NCBI RefSeq assembly: GCF_002090055.1
Contig: NZ_BBRH01000014.1
Location: 62,001 to 126,000 of the forward strand
Length of the DNA stretch: 64,000 bases
Direction: 5' to 3'
Source of the DNA: Demequina sp. NBRC 110051
GTDB taxonomy: Bacteria > Actinomycetota > Actinomycetes > Actinomycetales > Demequinaceae
Shown here piece after piece: positions 9,737 to 17,492 of this stretch (its first letter is position 1; each line of letters starts with the position of its first letter). A program made the position numbers and the translations under genes. The notes below the pieces were generated by a model. It saw only the letters and a program-made list of their open reading frames with translations, was not told the origin of the DNA and ran no database searches.

Positions 9737-9743
9737 GGGCCCC

Positions 9744-10196
9744 CTATCCGCGCCCGGCGAGGAACGTCAGCAGGAGCTTGCGCTGCAGCGCGAACATCTC
9801 CTTCTCCTCCTCGGGCTCGGCGTGGTCGTAGCCGAGCAGGTGGAGGATGCCGTGTGTGGTGAGCAGCAGCATCTCCTCCTCGGGGGTGTGGCCCGCGGTC
9901 TGGGCCTGGCGCGCCGCGACCGTGGGGCACACCACGATGTCCCCCAGCAGCCCGGCGGGCGTGGGCTCGTCGGCGGTGCCGGGGCGCAGCTCGTCCATGG
10001 GGAAGCTCAGGACGTCGGTGGGGCCGGGCTCGTCCATCCACTGAATGTGCAGCTGCTCCATGGCTGGCTCGTCGACGAAGATGATCGACAGCTCTGCGCC
10101 GTCCGCGACGTGCATCTCACGCAGCACGTACGTGGCGAGCTCGGAGAATTCGATCTCGTCGACGTCGATGTCGGTCTCGTTGTTGACGTCGATCAT
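9744..10196 (-). CDS. ybeY: Endoribonuclease YbeY
   Basis: 150 aa. The zinc motif HGILHLLGYDH has the three histidines in H-x3-H-x5-H spacing. YbeY acts in 16S rRNA 3'-end maturation and ribosome quality control. The ATG at 10196 overlaps the phoH stop (ATGA), indicating coupled translation. Confidence 0.96.
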   Translation of the reverse strand: MIDVNNETDIDVDEIEFSELATYVLREMHVADGAELSIIFVDEPAMEQLHIQWMDEPGPTDVLSFPMDELRPGTADEPTPAGLLGDIVVCPTVAARQAQTAGHTPEEEMLLLTTHGILHLLGYDHAEPEEEKEMFALQRKLLLTFLAGRG

Positions 10197-11251
10197 GAGC
10201 GCTCCTCCTTGAAGCGGCGCTGCTGGCCGCCGCCGCGCGGGGCGCGCGACTCGTCGGCCTTGGCGTAGGCGGTGATGATGTCCGAGACCAGGCGGTGGCG
10301 CACCACGTCTTGGGCGGACAGCTCGCAGATGGCAATGTCCTCGATGCCCTCGAGGATCTCGCGCGAGGCCCTGAGGCCCGAGCGCGTCCCGCCCGGCAGG
10401 TCCACTTGAGTGACGTCGCCCGTGACCACCATCGTCGAGCCGAACCCCAGACGTGTGAGGAACATCTTCATCTGTTCCTGGGTGGTGTTCTGTGCCTCGT
10501 CGAGGATGATGAACGCGTCATTGAGCGTGCGCCCACGCATGTACGCGAGCGGCGCCACTTCGATGGTGCCGGCCTCCATGAGGCGCGGGATCGACTCGGG
10601 ATCCACCATGTCGTGCAGTGCGTCGTACAGCGGCCGCAGGTAGGGGTCGATCTTCTCGTTGAGGCCGCCGGGCAGGAACCCGAGCCGTTCGCCTGCCTCG
10701 ACCGCGGGGCGGGTCAGCACGATGCGGTTGACCTTCTTGGCCTGCAACGCGGCGACGGCCTGGGCCATCGCGAGATAGGTCTTGCCGGTGCCCGCGGGGC
10801 CGATGCCGAACGTGATGGTGTGGCTCTCGATCGCCTCCACGTAGGCGGCCTGGCCCTCGGTCTTGGGCCGGATGGTGCGGCCGCGCGTGGACAGGATCGA
10901 GCGGCTGAGCACCGACACGGGACGGGCCGATGCGTCGGCCGGCTCCCGGCCCACCGCGCCCGCCGCTGCGGTCACCACGCCGCGCGCGCCCGCGAGCATG
11001 CGCACGCTCTCGCGCGCGACCTGCGGGGTCAGGGGCACGCCGGCGGCCATGACGGAGCGCAGTTCATCCACCGCGCCCGCGGCCGCGGCGACGTCCGCCT
11101 CGTCACCCGAAAAGGTGATCTCGTTGCCGCGCACCAGGATCTGGACGGAGGGGAAGGCCCGCTCGATTTCCCTCATCACGGCGTCGCCGGAGCCCATCAG
11201 CTCCTGCATGCGGTCCGCATCCTCGACGATGACGACCTGTCGTGTGCTCAC
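10193..11251 (-). CDS. PhoH-family ATPase (PhoH-like protein)
   Basis: 352 aa from the GTG at 11251, which overlaps the HIT-gene stop as GTGA; an ATG four codons upstream (11263) is also possible. The N-terminal KH-like region (1-110) precedes a P-loop ATPase with Walker A GPAGTGKT and Walker B FIILDEAQN, with GDVTQVDLP as a sensor region. Placement directly before ybeY is conserved in bacteria and suggests a role in RNA metabolism, but the biochemical activity is not settled. Confidence 0.93.
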   Translation of the reverse strand: MSTRQVVIVEDADRMQELMGSGDAVMREIERAFPSVQILVRGNEITFSGDEADVAAAAGAVDELRSVMAAGVPLTPQVARESVRMLAGARGVVTAAAGAVGREPADASARPVSVLSRSILSTRGRTIRPKTEGQAAYVEAIESHTITFGIGPAGTGKTYLAMAQAVAALQAKKVNRIVLTRPAVEAGERLGFLPGGLNEKIDPYLRPLYDALHDMVDPESIPRLMEAGTIEVAPLAYMRGRTLNDAFIILDEAQNTTQEQMKMFLTRLGFGSTMVVTGDVTQVDLPGGTRSGLRASREILEGIEDIAICELSAQDVVRHRLVSDIITAYAKADESRAPRGGGQQRRFKEERS

Positions 11252-11589
11252 GCAGGCTCCCATCCGAGCTCGCCGCCGCCCAAGACGTGGCCGTGGACGT
11301 GGAACACGCTCTGGCCGGCCTTGGCGCCGGTGTTGAAGATCCAGCGGAACTCGCCGTCGCACTCCTGGTCCGCAATCTGCTGCGCGGCGGCGGCCATGTG
11401 GGCCAGCAGCGCAGCGTCAGTCGCGGCCAGTTCCGCGACGTTGGGGACGTGCAGCCGCGGCACCACCAGCACGTGGGTGGGCGCCTTGGGTGCGATGTCG
11501 CGGAAGGCGATCACGTGGTCGTTCTCGAGGACCTTGTCGGCGGGGATGTCGCCCGCGACAATCCGGCAGAACAGGCAGTCGTCACTCAT
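11248..11589 (-). CDS. HIT-family nucleotide-binding protein
   Basis: 113 aa from ATG 11589. The histidine triad is HVHGHVLGG near the C-terminus, and the N-terminal CLFCRIVAGDIPA contains the CxxC zinc pair typical of bacterial Hint proteins. These hydrolyse nucleoside phosphoramidates or adenylates; the cellular substrate is uncertain. It starts 4 nt after the rsmE stop and overlaps phoH. Confidence 0.94.
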   Translation of the reverse strand: MSDDCLFCRIVAGDIPADKVLENDHVIAFRDIAPKAPTHVLVVPRLHVPNVAELAATDAALLAHMAAAAQQIADQECDGEFRWIFNTGAKAGQSVFHVHGHVLGGGELGWEPA

Positions 11590-11593
11590 ACGG

Positions 11594-12370
11594 CTAGCGT
11601 AGGCCCCCGCGCAAGGAGCCATCGGCCCAGGTGCCGCGCGAGGCCGCGAGCGCCGCGATGGCCGCCGGGCCCGCGCTCGAGGCGCGCAGGACGTGCGGGC
11701 CCAGCAGGACGGGCTCCGCGCCGGCGTCGGCAAGCAGGCCGATCTCGTCATCCGCGATGCCGCCCTCGGGGCCCACGATGAGCCACACCGGCTGGTCGGC
11801 GGCGGCCCAGGTGAGGGACGTGAGCGGGGTCGAGGCGTCCTCGTGGAGGACCAGCACCCTGGCTCCCGCGGCGACGGCGCGGTGCACCTGCCACGTGAGT
11901 TCCTTGGTGGTCACGACACCCTCGACGTCGGCGATGCGGGCCCGTCGCGACTGCTTGGTCGCCGCGAGCACCAGGTCCACCCACTTCTGGCGCGCCTTGT
12001 CTGCCTTGGGGCCGCGCCATTGCACGATGGCGCGCTGCGACGCCCACGGGATCACCGAGGTGACGCCCAGTTCCACCGAGGCCTCGACCGCTTGCTCGTC
12101 GCGGCCGCCCTTGGCGAGGGCCTGGACCAGGACGATTTCGGGGTCCTCGTCGCGCCCCACGGCGCCCACCCGCACGCTCATCGCGGCCGGCTGGGTCTCG
12201 AGAATCTCGCCGCGCACCCGTCGGCCATCGCCGTCGATGAGGTCGATGACCTCTCCGACCTCGCGTCTTTGCACCGTCACCGCGTGGCGAGCCTCCGCCC
12301 CGGTGACCGTGATCGTGTCGCCGACCGCGGCATCGGCCGCCTGGGGATCGACGAAGACGGGCGCGCTCAC
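11594..12370 (-). CDS. rsmE: 16S rRNA m3U1498 methyltransferase RsmE
   Basis: 258 aa, SPOUT superfamily. The SAM-binding knot is formed by IVGPEGGIADDEIGLL and LLGPHVLRASSAGPAAIAAL near the C-terminus, with an N-terminal PUA-like domain (about 18-85). It methylates U1498 of 16S rRNA at N3. The location just after dnaJ is conserved across bacteria. Confidence 0.95.
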   Translation of the reverse strand: MSAPVFVDPQAADAAVGDTITVTGAEARHAVTVQRREVGEVIDLIDGDGRRVRGEILETQPAAMSVRVGAVGRDEDPEIVLVQALAKGGRDEQAVEASVELGVTSVIPWASQRAIVQWRGPKADKARQKWVDLVLAATKQSRRARIADVEGVVTTKELTWQVHRAVAAGARVLVLHEDASTPLTSLTWAAADQPVWLIVGPEGGIADDEIGLLADAGAEPVLLGPHVLRASSAGPAAIAALAASRGTWADGSLRGGLR

Positions 12371-12373
12371 GGG

Positions 12374-13507
12374 TCAGCGACCCTTGAAGGCGTCGCGCAG
12401 GCGGTGGAAGACGCCGCCGCCCACGGGTGCGAGGTTCGCCTCGGGCATCTCCTCGCCGCGGAGGGCAGCGAGCTGGCGCAGCAGTTCGGCCTGCTCGTCG
12501 GTGATGTCGGTGGGGGTGTGCACATCGAGCTGGACGATGAGGTCGCCGCGCCCGGCGCGCTGGAGGCGGCCCACGCCGAGCCCCTTGAGCTTGACGCTCG
12601 AGCCCGCGTGGGTGCCCGGGCGTACCTCGACCGGCTGCTCGCCGTCGAAGGTGTCGACCATCATGGTCGCGCCCAGCGCGGCCGCGGTCATGGGGACCTC
12701 AAGCGTGCAGTGCAGGTCGTCTCCGCGGCGCTCGAATACCTCGTCGCGCTTTTCACGGATCTCGACGTAGAGGTCACCCTTCTGACCGCCAGCCACGCCG
12801 GCGTCGCCGCGGCCGGCGAGGCGGATCCGGGTTCCGGTCTCGACGCCCGCGGGAATGTCGACCTTGATGGTGTGACGCGAGTGCGTGCGTCCCTGTCCCG
12901 AGCAGTCGCCACACGGCGAGGGGATGGTGGTGCCGTAACCGCCGCACGCGGGGCACGGAGACGTGGTCATGACGTTGCCCAGGAGCGAGCGCGCCATCCG
13001 CTGCACCACGCCCTGGCCGTTGCACTGGCGGCACTGCTGAGGCTGGGTGCCCGGCGCGCAGCACGAGCCGTGGCAGGTCGAGCACACGTCGGCGAGGTCG
13101 ACCTGGACCTCGCGGCTGACGCCGAACACGGCCTCCTTAAGGGTGACCGCGGTCTGCACCAGGGTGTCGCCGCCGCGCTGCGTGCGCGAGGCGGGACCAC
13201 GCTGCTGGCCGCCAAACGGGCTGCCGCCGCCGAAGAACTGCTCGAAGATGTCCTCGAAGCCGAAGCCCTGGGGGCCTCCCTGCGCGCCTGCGTGGCCACC
13301 GCGCGGGTCCACGCCGCGGTCGTACTGTGCCTTCTTGTCGGCGTTGCCGAGCACCTCGTAGGCGGCTGCGACCTCCTTGAAGCGCTCCTCGCCGTCGGGA
13401 CCGGCGACGTCGGGGTGCAGCTCGCGTGCGAGCTTGCGGTAGGCCTTCTTGATGTCCGCCTCGGAGGCGTCCCTGGAAAGCCCCAGGGTGGCGTAGTAAT
13501 CGTTCAC
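12374..13507 (-). CDS. dnaJ: Chaperone DnaJ (DnaJ2-type, hrcA-linked)
   Basis: 377 aa. J domain 1-65 with HPD in REL-HPD-V, a Gly/Phe-rich linker, a zinc domain (about 150-215) and two C-terminal substrate-binding domains. The four zinc motifs are CSTCHGSC, CRQCNGQG, CPACGGYG and CGDCSGQG; the first has Cys in place of the final Gly. It stimulates DnaK and presents substrates. The GTG start at 13507 overlaps the hrcA stop, so it is coupled to hrcA and under CIRCE control. Confidence 0.95.
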   Translation of the reverse strand: MNDYYATLGLSRDASEADIKKAYRKLARELHPDVAGPDGEERFKEVAAAYEVLGNADKKAQYDRGVDPRGGHAGAQGGPQGFGFEDIFEQFFGGGSPFGGQQRGPASRTQRGGDTLVQTAVTLKEAVFGVSREVQVDLADVCSTCHGSCCAPGTQPQQCRQCNGQGVVQRMARSLLGNVMTTSPCPACGGYGTTIPSPCGDCSGQGRTHSRHTIKVDIPAGVETGTRIRLAGRGDAGVAGGQKGDLYVEIREKRDEVFERRGDDLHCTLEVPMTAAALGATMMVDTFDGEQPVEVRPGTHAGSSVKLKGLGVGRLQRAGRGDLIVQLDVHTPTDITDEQAELLRQLAALRGEEMPEANLAPVGGGVFHRLRDAFKGR

Positions 13508-14520
13508 TCGTTCTCCACGACTCTCGACAGATAGCGGGCGACGGCACGCACGGCGGCCATCGTCCCTGGGTAGTCCATACGGGTGGGGCCCAAGGCGCCC
13601 AGCAGCGACGACGACTCTCCCGTCGGGCCGTAACCCGCCGCGACAATCGAGGTGCGCGCCAGCGCCTCGGTGTTGGTCTCGGCTCCGATGCGCACGGCCA
13701 CGTCTTGGCCGGTGCCGGTCATCTCATGCAACAGTCTGAGCAGCACGACTTGTTCCTCGAGCGCGTCGAGGATGGGGCCAATCGCGTCGGATTCGAAGTC
13801 CGTGCTGGCCCTCGCCAGGTTGGACGTGCCAGCGAACACGACCCTGCGCACGGTGCCGCCCTTGGCGGCGGCCACCACCGCATCGGCCACCCCCGCGGCC
13901 CACACCACCTGGCCGGGGCGCGACACCCAGCGGGCAAGCGACTCGATCAGCGGCGCCGGGGTGTGCCCCACGGCCGCCTCGTTCAGGTCGCGCGCGACGG
14001 TCTCGAACTCGTCGTCGCTGGGTTCCATCCCGAGCGCGACGGTGGACTGTTCCACGCGGGCGTCGGCCGAGACCACCACGACCAGCGCACGATCGGTGCC
14101 GATGCGCACCAGCTCGACGCGGCGCACCGCGGACTCCCTGAGGCTCGGGTACTGCACCACGGCCACCTGGCGGGTGAGCTGGCTGAGCAGCCTCACAGAC
14201 CGCTCGACGACGTCGTTGAGGTCGACGGCGTCGGACAGAAACGTGCGGATCGCGCGCTTGTGCGGGTCCTGGAGCGCCTGCGCGGCGACGTGGTCCACGA
14301 ACGACCGATAGCCCGCATCGGTGGGGATGCGCCCCGCGGAGGTGTGGGGCTGCGCGATGAGCCCCTCCTCTTCGAGGATCGCCATGTCGTTGCGGATGGT
14401 CGCGGGGCTCACACCCAGGTGCCGCGACGATGCGAGCGCCTTCGATCCCACGGGCTCCGAGGTGGAGACGTAGCCCTCCACGATCGCGTGCAGGACGGCG
14501 CGGCGGCGGTCCTCGCTCAT
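13504..14520 (-). CDS. hrcA: Heat-inducible transcription repressor HrcA
   Basis: 338 aa. N-terminal winged helix with VGSKALASSRHLGVSPATIRNDMAILEEEGLI, then the GAF-like HrcA domain. It represses heat-shock genes by binding CIRCE and needs GroEL for activity. A CIRCE element lies 23 bp upstream of the ATG, so the gene is autoregulated together with dnaJ. GGGAGG precedes the start by seven bases. Confidence 0.97.
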   Translation of the reverse strand: MSEDRRRAVLHAIVEGYVSTSEPVGSKALASSRHLGVSPATIRNDMAILEEEGLIAQPHTSAGRIPTDAGYRSFVDHVAAQALQDPHKRAIRTFLSDAVDLNDVVERSVRLLSQLTRQVAVVQYPSLRESAVRRVELVRIGTDRALVVVVSADARVEQSTVALGMEPSDDEFETVARDLNEAAVGHTPAPLIESLARWVSRPGQVVWAAGVADAVVAAAKGGTVRRVVFAGTSNLARASTDFESDAIGPILDALEEQVVLLRLLHEMTGTGQDVAVRIGAETNTEALARTSIVAAGYGPTGESSSLLGALGPTRMDYPGTMAAVRAVARYLSRVVENE

Positions 14521-14542
14521 GCAATCCCTCCCGTGGGTCGTA

Positions 14543-14569
14543 CTGGCACTCGCAGGGTTCGAGTGCTAA
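14543..14569. promoter_or_regulatory. CIRCE operator (HrcA site)
   Basis: CTGGCACTC, a 9-base spacer, then GAGTGCTAA, against the consensus TTAGCACTC-N9-GAGTGCTAA; the right arm is perfect and the left has two changes. It lies between hrcA (minus) and the first DUF4870 gene (plus). Confidence 0.93.
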
Positions 14570-14616
14570 TCCTAACGCGAGGGTGCGACAGGTAGCGTGA
14601 GCGCGGGAGGTGGGGC

Positions 14617-14970
14617 ATGTCTCAGACACGGCGAAACGAGGGCGCCGGCGCGGCCGCGTGGGCTCAACTGGGTGCGGTGCTCGGCCCGCTCGTGCCATGG
14701 CTCGTGTGGCTCACCCAGCGCCGACGATCGGCGTGGGCGGCGGCGCAGGCGGCGGCCGCCACGAACTTCGGCACCCTGGTGCTCGCGGTGTTCGCCTCGG
14801 CGACCCTTGTGCGTGTTTTCGTGCCGCTGGTCGGATTTGTCGGTACATTGACACAGTTGGCGGTCGTCGTGGTGTCGCTTTCGCTGGGGATCCAGGGCTT
14901 TCGGGCGGTGCGCGGTGGTTTGCCGGCGACGTATCCCTATGAGATCAAGGTTGTGAGACGCCATGACTGA
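14617..14970 (+). CDS. DUF4870 domain membrane protein, paralogue 1
   Basis: 117 aa, first of four tandem relatives. It has the family layout of three hydrophobic segments (about 16-32, 46-68, 70-95) ending in LGIQGFRAVRGG and a YPYEIKVV tail, but the first helix region WLTQRRRS has lost the W-L-x-G-K-D-Q motif of copies 2 and 3. GGGAGG precedes the ATG. Its end overlaps copy 2 by 8 nt. Function unknown. It is divergent from hrcA and could share the CIRCE region. Confidence 0.82.
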   Translation: MSQTRRNEGAGAAAWAQLGAVLGPLVPWLVWLTQRRRSAWAAAQAAAATNFGTLVLAVFASATLVRVFVPLVGFVGTLTQLAVVVVSLSLGIQGFRAVRGGLPATYPYEIKVVRRHD

Positions 14971-15358
14971 CAGCACCACACCTCCCCCGCCTCCGCCCCA
15001 CGACGGGCAGCCCTCCGGTGGTTCCGCTGGGGGTTCCAACGCCAACCTGATGCCTGCACTGGCACACATCACCACGCCGCTGGGGTTCTTGTTGCCTCTG
15101 ATCTTCTGGCTCGTGGGCAAAGACCAGTCCTCGTTCGCCGATTCCGAGGGCAAGACTGCCCTGAACTTCGGCATCACCGTCACGATCGGCTACGTGATCT
15201 CCGCGATCATCGGCTTCATCCCGATCATCGGGCTGCTGTCGCTGCTGATCAACCTCGCGATCTTTGTCGTCGCGCTGATCTTCGGCATCCAGGGCTTCCA
15301 GGCCGCCCAGCAGGGCCGCTCGTACCGCTACCCGTTCACGCTCGACCTGGTGAAGTAG
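14963..15358 (+). CDS. DUF4870 domain membrane protein, paralogue 2
   Basis: 131 aa. A Pro/Gly-rich N-terminus (residues 4-32) is followed by three hydrophobic segments and the family signature FWLVGKDQSSFADSEGK. The FGIQGFQAAQQG motif and YRYPFTLDLVK tail match paralogue 3 closely. It overlaps paralogue 1, is followed by a strong hairpin at 15374-15408, and is probably the end of that transcript. Function unknown. Confidence 0.88.
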   Translation: MTDSTTPPPPPPHDGQPSGGSAGGSNANLMPALAHITTPLGFLLPLIFWLVGKDQSSFADSEGKTALNFGITVTIGYVISAIIGFIPIIGLLSLLINLAIFVVALIFGIQGFQAAQQGRSYRYPFTLDLVK

Positions 15359-15373
15359 CCCCCACACGGCACC

Positions 15374-15408
15374 CGCCCCTCGCATCGGCCGGTCCGATAC
15401 GAGGGGCG
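15374..15408 (+). terminator. Intrinsic-type terminator hairpin after DUF4870 paralogue 2
   Basis: Arms 15374-15388 and 15394-15408 are 15 bp with a single mismatch and a 5-nt loop. They lie 16 bp past the stop. There is no U-run, which is usual for high-GC actinobacterial terminators. The left arm contains a copy of the 9-mer GCATCGGCC. Confidence 0.75.
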
Positions 15409-15431
15409 ACGTGTGTGCAAGGCTTATCGCC

Positions 15432-15785
15432 ATGACCGACAACTCTCCCAGCAACGCCTCCGGCAACGCGAATCTCATGGCGGTGCTCGCCCACGCCAGC
15501 GTCTTCACCGGCTTCCTGTTCCCGCTGATCTTCTGGCTCGTGGGCAAGGATCAGTCGTCGTTTGCCGACACCGAAGGCAAGAAGGCCCTCAACTTCGGCA
15601 TCCTCGTCACCCTCGGGTACGTCGCGGCGAGCGTGCTGGGTGTCATCCCGTTCATCGGCTGGCTGTCGGGAATCGTCTCTGCCGCGGTCTTCGTGGTGGC
15701 CGTCATCTTCGGCATCCAGGGGGCGGTCACCGTCAACCGCGGCGTCGCGTACCGCTACCCCTTCACGATCGACGTGATCAAGTAG
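15432..15785 (+). CDS. DUF4870 domain membrane protein, paralogue 3
   Basis: 117 aa from ATG 15432, which gives the MTDNS start matching paralogues 2 (MTDST) and 4 (MSDNS); a GTG at 15411 overlaps the region just behind the terminator. FWLVGKDQSSFADTEGKKALNFG and YRYPFTIDVIK are nearly identical to paralogue 2, so this is a recent duplication. Three hydrophobic segments. Function unknown. Confidence 0.87.
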   Translation: MTDNSPSNASGNANLMAVLAHASVFTGFLFPLIFWLVGKDQSSFADTEGKKALNFGILVTLGYVAASVLGVIPFIGWLSGIVSAAVFVVAVIFGIQGAVTVNRGVAYRYPFTIDVIK

Positions 15786-15794
15786 CCCCCGACC

Positions 15795-15828
15795 GTCCCT
15801 GACGGCGCACCCTGACATCCTCAGGGAC
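15795..15828 (+). terminator. Hairpin after DUF4870 paralogue 3
   Basis: GTCCCTGA at 15795-15802 and TCAGGGAC at 15821-15828 form a perfect 8-bp stem with an 18-nt loop, ten bases past the stop. The loop is long, so termination is only possible. Confidence 0.45.
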
Positions 15829-15884
15829 ACCAATCGATCAGGGGGCCGATGCCGTGGCTGGCTTGACCGTGCCAGGCTTTCCCT

Positions 15885-16298
15885 ATGAGCGACAACAGTG
15901 TTCCCGCCTACGGCCAGCCTGCCGTCGAGCCGATGCTCGAGTCCGAGGCCCGCCAGTACTCGTTCCTGATCCACCTCATCGCCGCCATTGCGGTGGTGCT
16001 GTCGGCAGGATTCCTCGGCTTCGTGGCGCCGTTGGTCATCTGGTTGATGTTCCGCCAGCGCAGCGCCCTGGTCGACTTCCACGGCAAGCAGCAGCTCAAC
16101 CTGCAGATCACGGTGTTGCTGGGCGGCCTCGCCGCCATGCTCGTGGGCCTCGCCCTCTTCGGAGTGGGGATCTTCCTCACCCTGCCGCTGTACTTCGCGT
16201 ACTGGGTCTACTCGATCGTGATCTCGTTCATCGCGGCGAGCAAGGCCAACGCGGGTCAGTACTACCCGATCCGCTTCGCGGTCCCGTTCCTTAAGTAA
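15885..16298 (+). CDS. DUF4870 domain membrane protein, paralogue 4
   Basis: 137 aa, the most diverged of the four. Three hydrophobic segments (about 30-55, 72-97, 98-120), with VWxLMFRQRSALVDFHGKQQLNLQ in place of the GKDQSSFAD motif and a YYPIRFAVPFLK tail. A 20-bp exact match to a site upstream of the PH-domain gene (36856-36875) lies 20 bp before the ATG at 15845-15864. It converges on hemW, overlapping its 3' end by 8 nt. Function unknown. Confidence 0.83.
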   Translation: MSDNSVPAYGQPAVEPMLESEARQYSFLIHLIAAIAVVLSAGFLGFVAPLVIWLMFRQRSALVDFHGKQQLNLQITVLLGGLAAMLVGLALFGVGIFLTLPLYFAYWVYSIVISFIAASKANAGQYYPIRFAVPFLK

Positions 16299-17490
16299 GC
16301 AGCCGCACCGCGGCATCGGCCAACAGGCGGCCGCGCAGTGTGAGCCGAAGCGTTCCGCCGATCGCGGCACGGCCGTCGAGCACACCGTCAGCCACGAGCG
16401 ACGCGATCTGCGCGGTGCGCGGCTCGGGCAGGTCCGCGACCGGCATGCCGTCGGCAAGTCGCAGGCGCAACATGACGGACTCGAGCGCCAGGTCGTCGTC
16501 GCTGAGGGGTTCGCGTTCCGCCGCAGGGTCCTCCCCCGCCGCAAGCCGCGCGGCGTAGGCGCGGGGAAGCTTGACGTTCCACCAGCGCTCGGCTCCTCTT
16601 GCGTCTCCCTCGGGACCGATACGCGGGCTCAGGTAGCTATGCGCCCCGGGGCCCACGCCCCACCAATCCTGGCTGGTCCAGTACGCGACGTTGTGTCGGC
16701 AACGCTGATCGGGCTCGCGCACCCAGTTGGACACCTCGTACCAGGCGTAGCCCGCCTCGGCGAGGCGTGCATCGGCCGCCTCGTACATATCCGCCTGCGT
16801 GTCGAGGTCCACCGCTTCGATCTCGCCGCGCTTCAACTGCCTGCCCATGCGCGTGCCGGGCTCGATGACCAGCGCGTAGGCGCTGATGTGGTCGGGCTCG
16901 AGCATGATCGCGGCGTCGAGGCTCGCGTGCCAGTCCTCGAGCGACTCCCCTGGCGTGCCGTAGATGAGGTCGAGGCTCACCGCGAGGCCCGCCTCGCGCG
17001 CCCACGCCACGGCGCGGCCCACGTTCTCGGGCCGATGCGTGCGTTCGAGCGTCGCGAGGACATGCGGCACCGCGGATTGCATGCCGAAGGACACCCGGGT
17101 GAAACCGGCCTGGGCAAGCGTGGCGAGCGACTCTCGCGTCACCGAGTCGGGGTTGGCCTCCGTGGTGACCTCGGCATCGGCCGTCAGCCCCCAGGTATCG
17201 CGCACGCCGTCGAGCATGGCGACCAACGCGCGTGGGTCGAGCATGGTGGGAGTGCCGCCGCCGAAGAAGACGGTGCGCGCCGGCCGCTCGTCGCCCGCCA
17301 TGGCGCTGCGAGCCTGCGACATCTCCGCGAGCGCGGCGCCCACGTAGTCGTCGCGCGAGGAGAACTCGGCCTCGCCCGGCGCATACGTATTGAAGTCGCA
17401 GTAGCCGCACCGCACGGCGCAGAAGGGCACGTGGATGTAGACGCCGAAGTCACGCTCCGGCGCGGTCACGGTACGCACCGTGTCCGTCAC
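16291..17490 (-). CDS. hemW: Radical SAM haem chaperone HemW
   Basis: 399 aa. The radical SAM cluster motif CAVRCGYC places Cys24, Cys28 and Cys31; GGGTPTML follows at the SAM site, and a HemN_C domain occupies the last 100 residues. HemW (formerly annotated as oxygen-independent coproporphyrinogen oxidase) inserts haem into proteins. The order lepA-hemW is conserved in many bacteria; here the gap is 2 nt. Confidence 0.93.
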   Translation of the reverse strand: MTDTVRTVTAPERDFGVYIHVPFCAVRCGYCDFNTYAPGEAEFSSRDDYVGAALAEMSQARSAMAGDERPARTVFFGGGTPTMLDPRALVAMLDGVRDTWGLTADAEVTTEANPDSVTRESLATLAQAGFTRVSFGMQSAVPHVLATLERTHRPENVGRAVAWAREAGLAVSLDLIYGTPGESLEDWHASLDAAIMLEPDHISAYALVIEPGTRMGRQLKRGEIEAVDLDTQADMYEAADARLAEAGYAWYEVSNWVREPDQRCRHNVAYWTSQDWWGVGPGAHSYLSPRIGPEGDARGAERWWNVKLPRAYAARLAAGEDPAAEREPLSDDDLALESVMLRLRLADGMPVADLPEPRTAQIASLVADGVLDGRAAIGGTLRLTLRGRLLADAAVRLLT

Positions 17491-17492
17491 CG

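Noticed and set aside
14543..14569. GGTTCGAGTGC resembling a tRNA T-arm
   Set aside because: It is part of a near-perfect CIRCE operator in front of hrcA, and no acceptor stem, D-arm or anticodon arm surrounds it.
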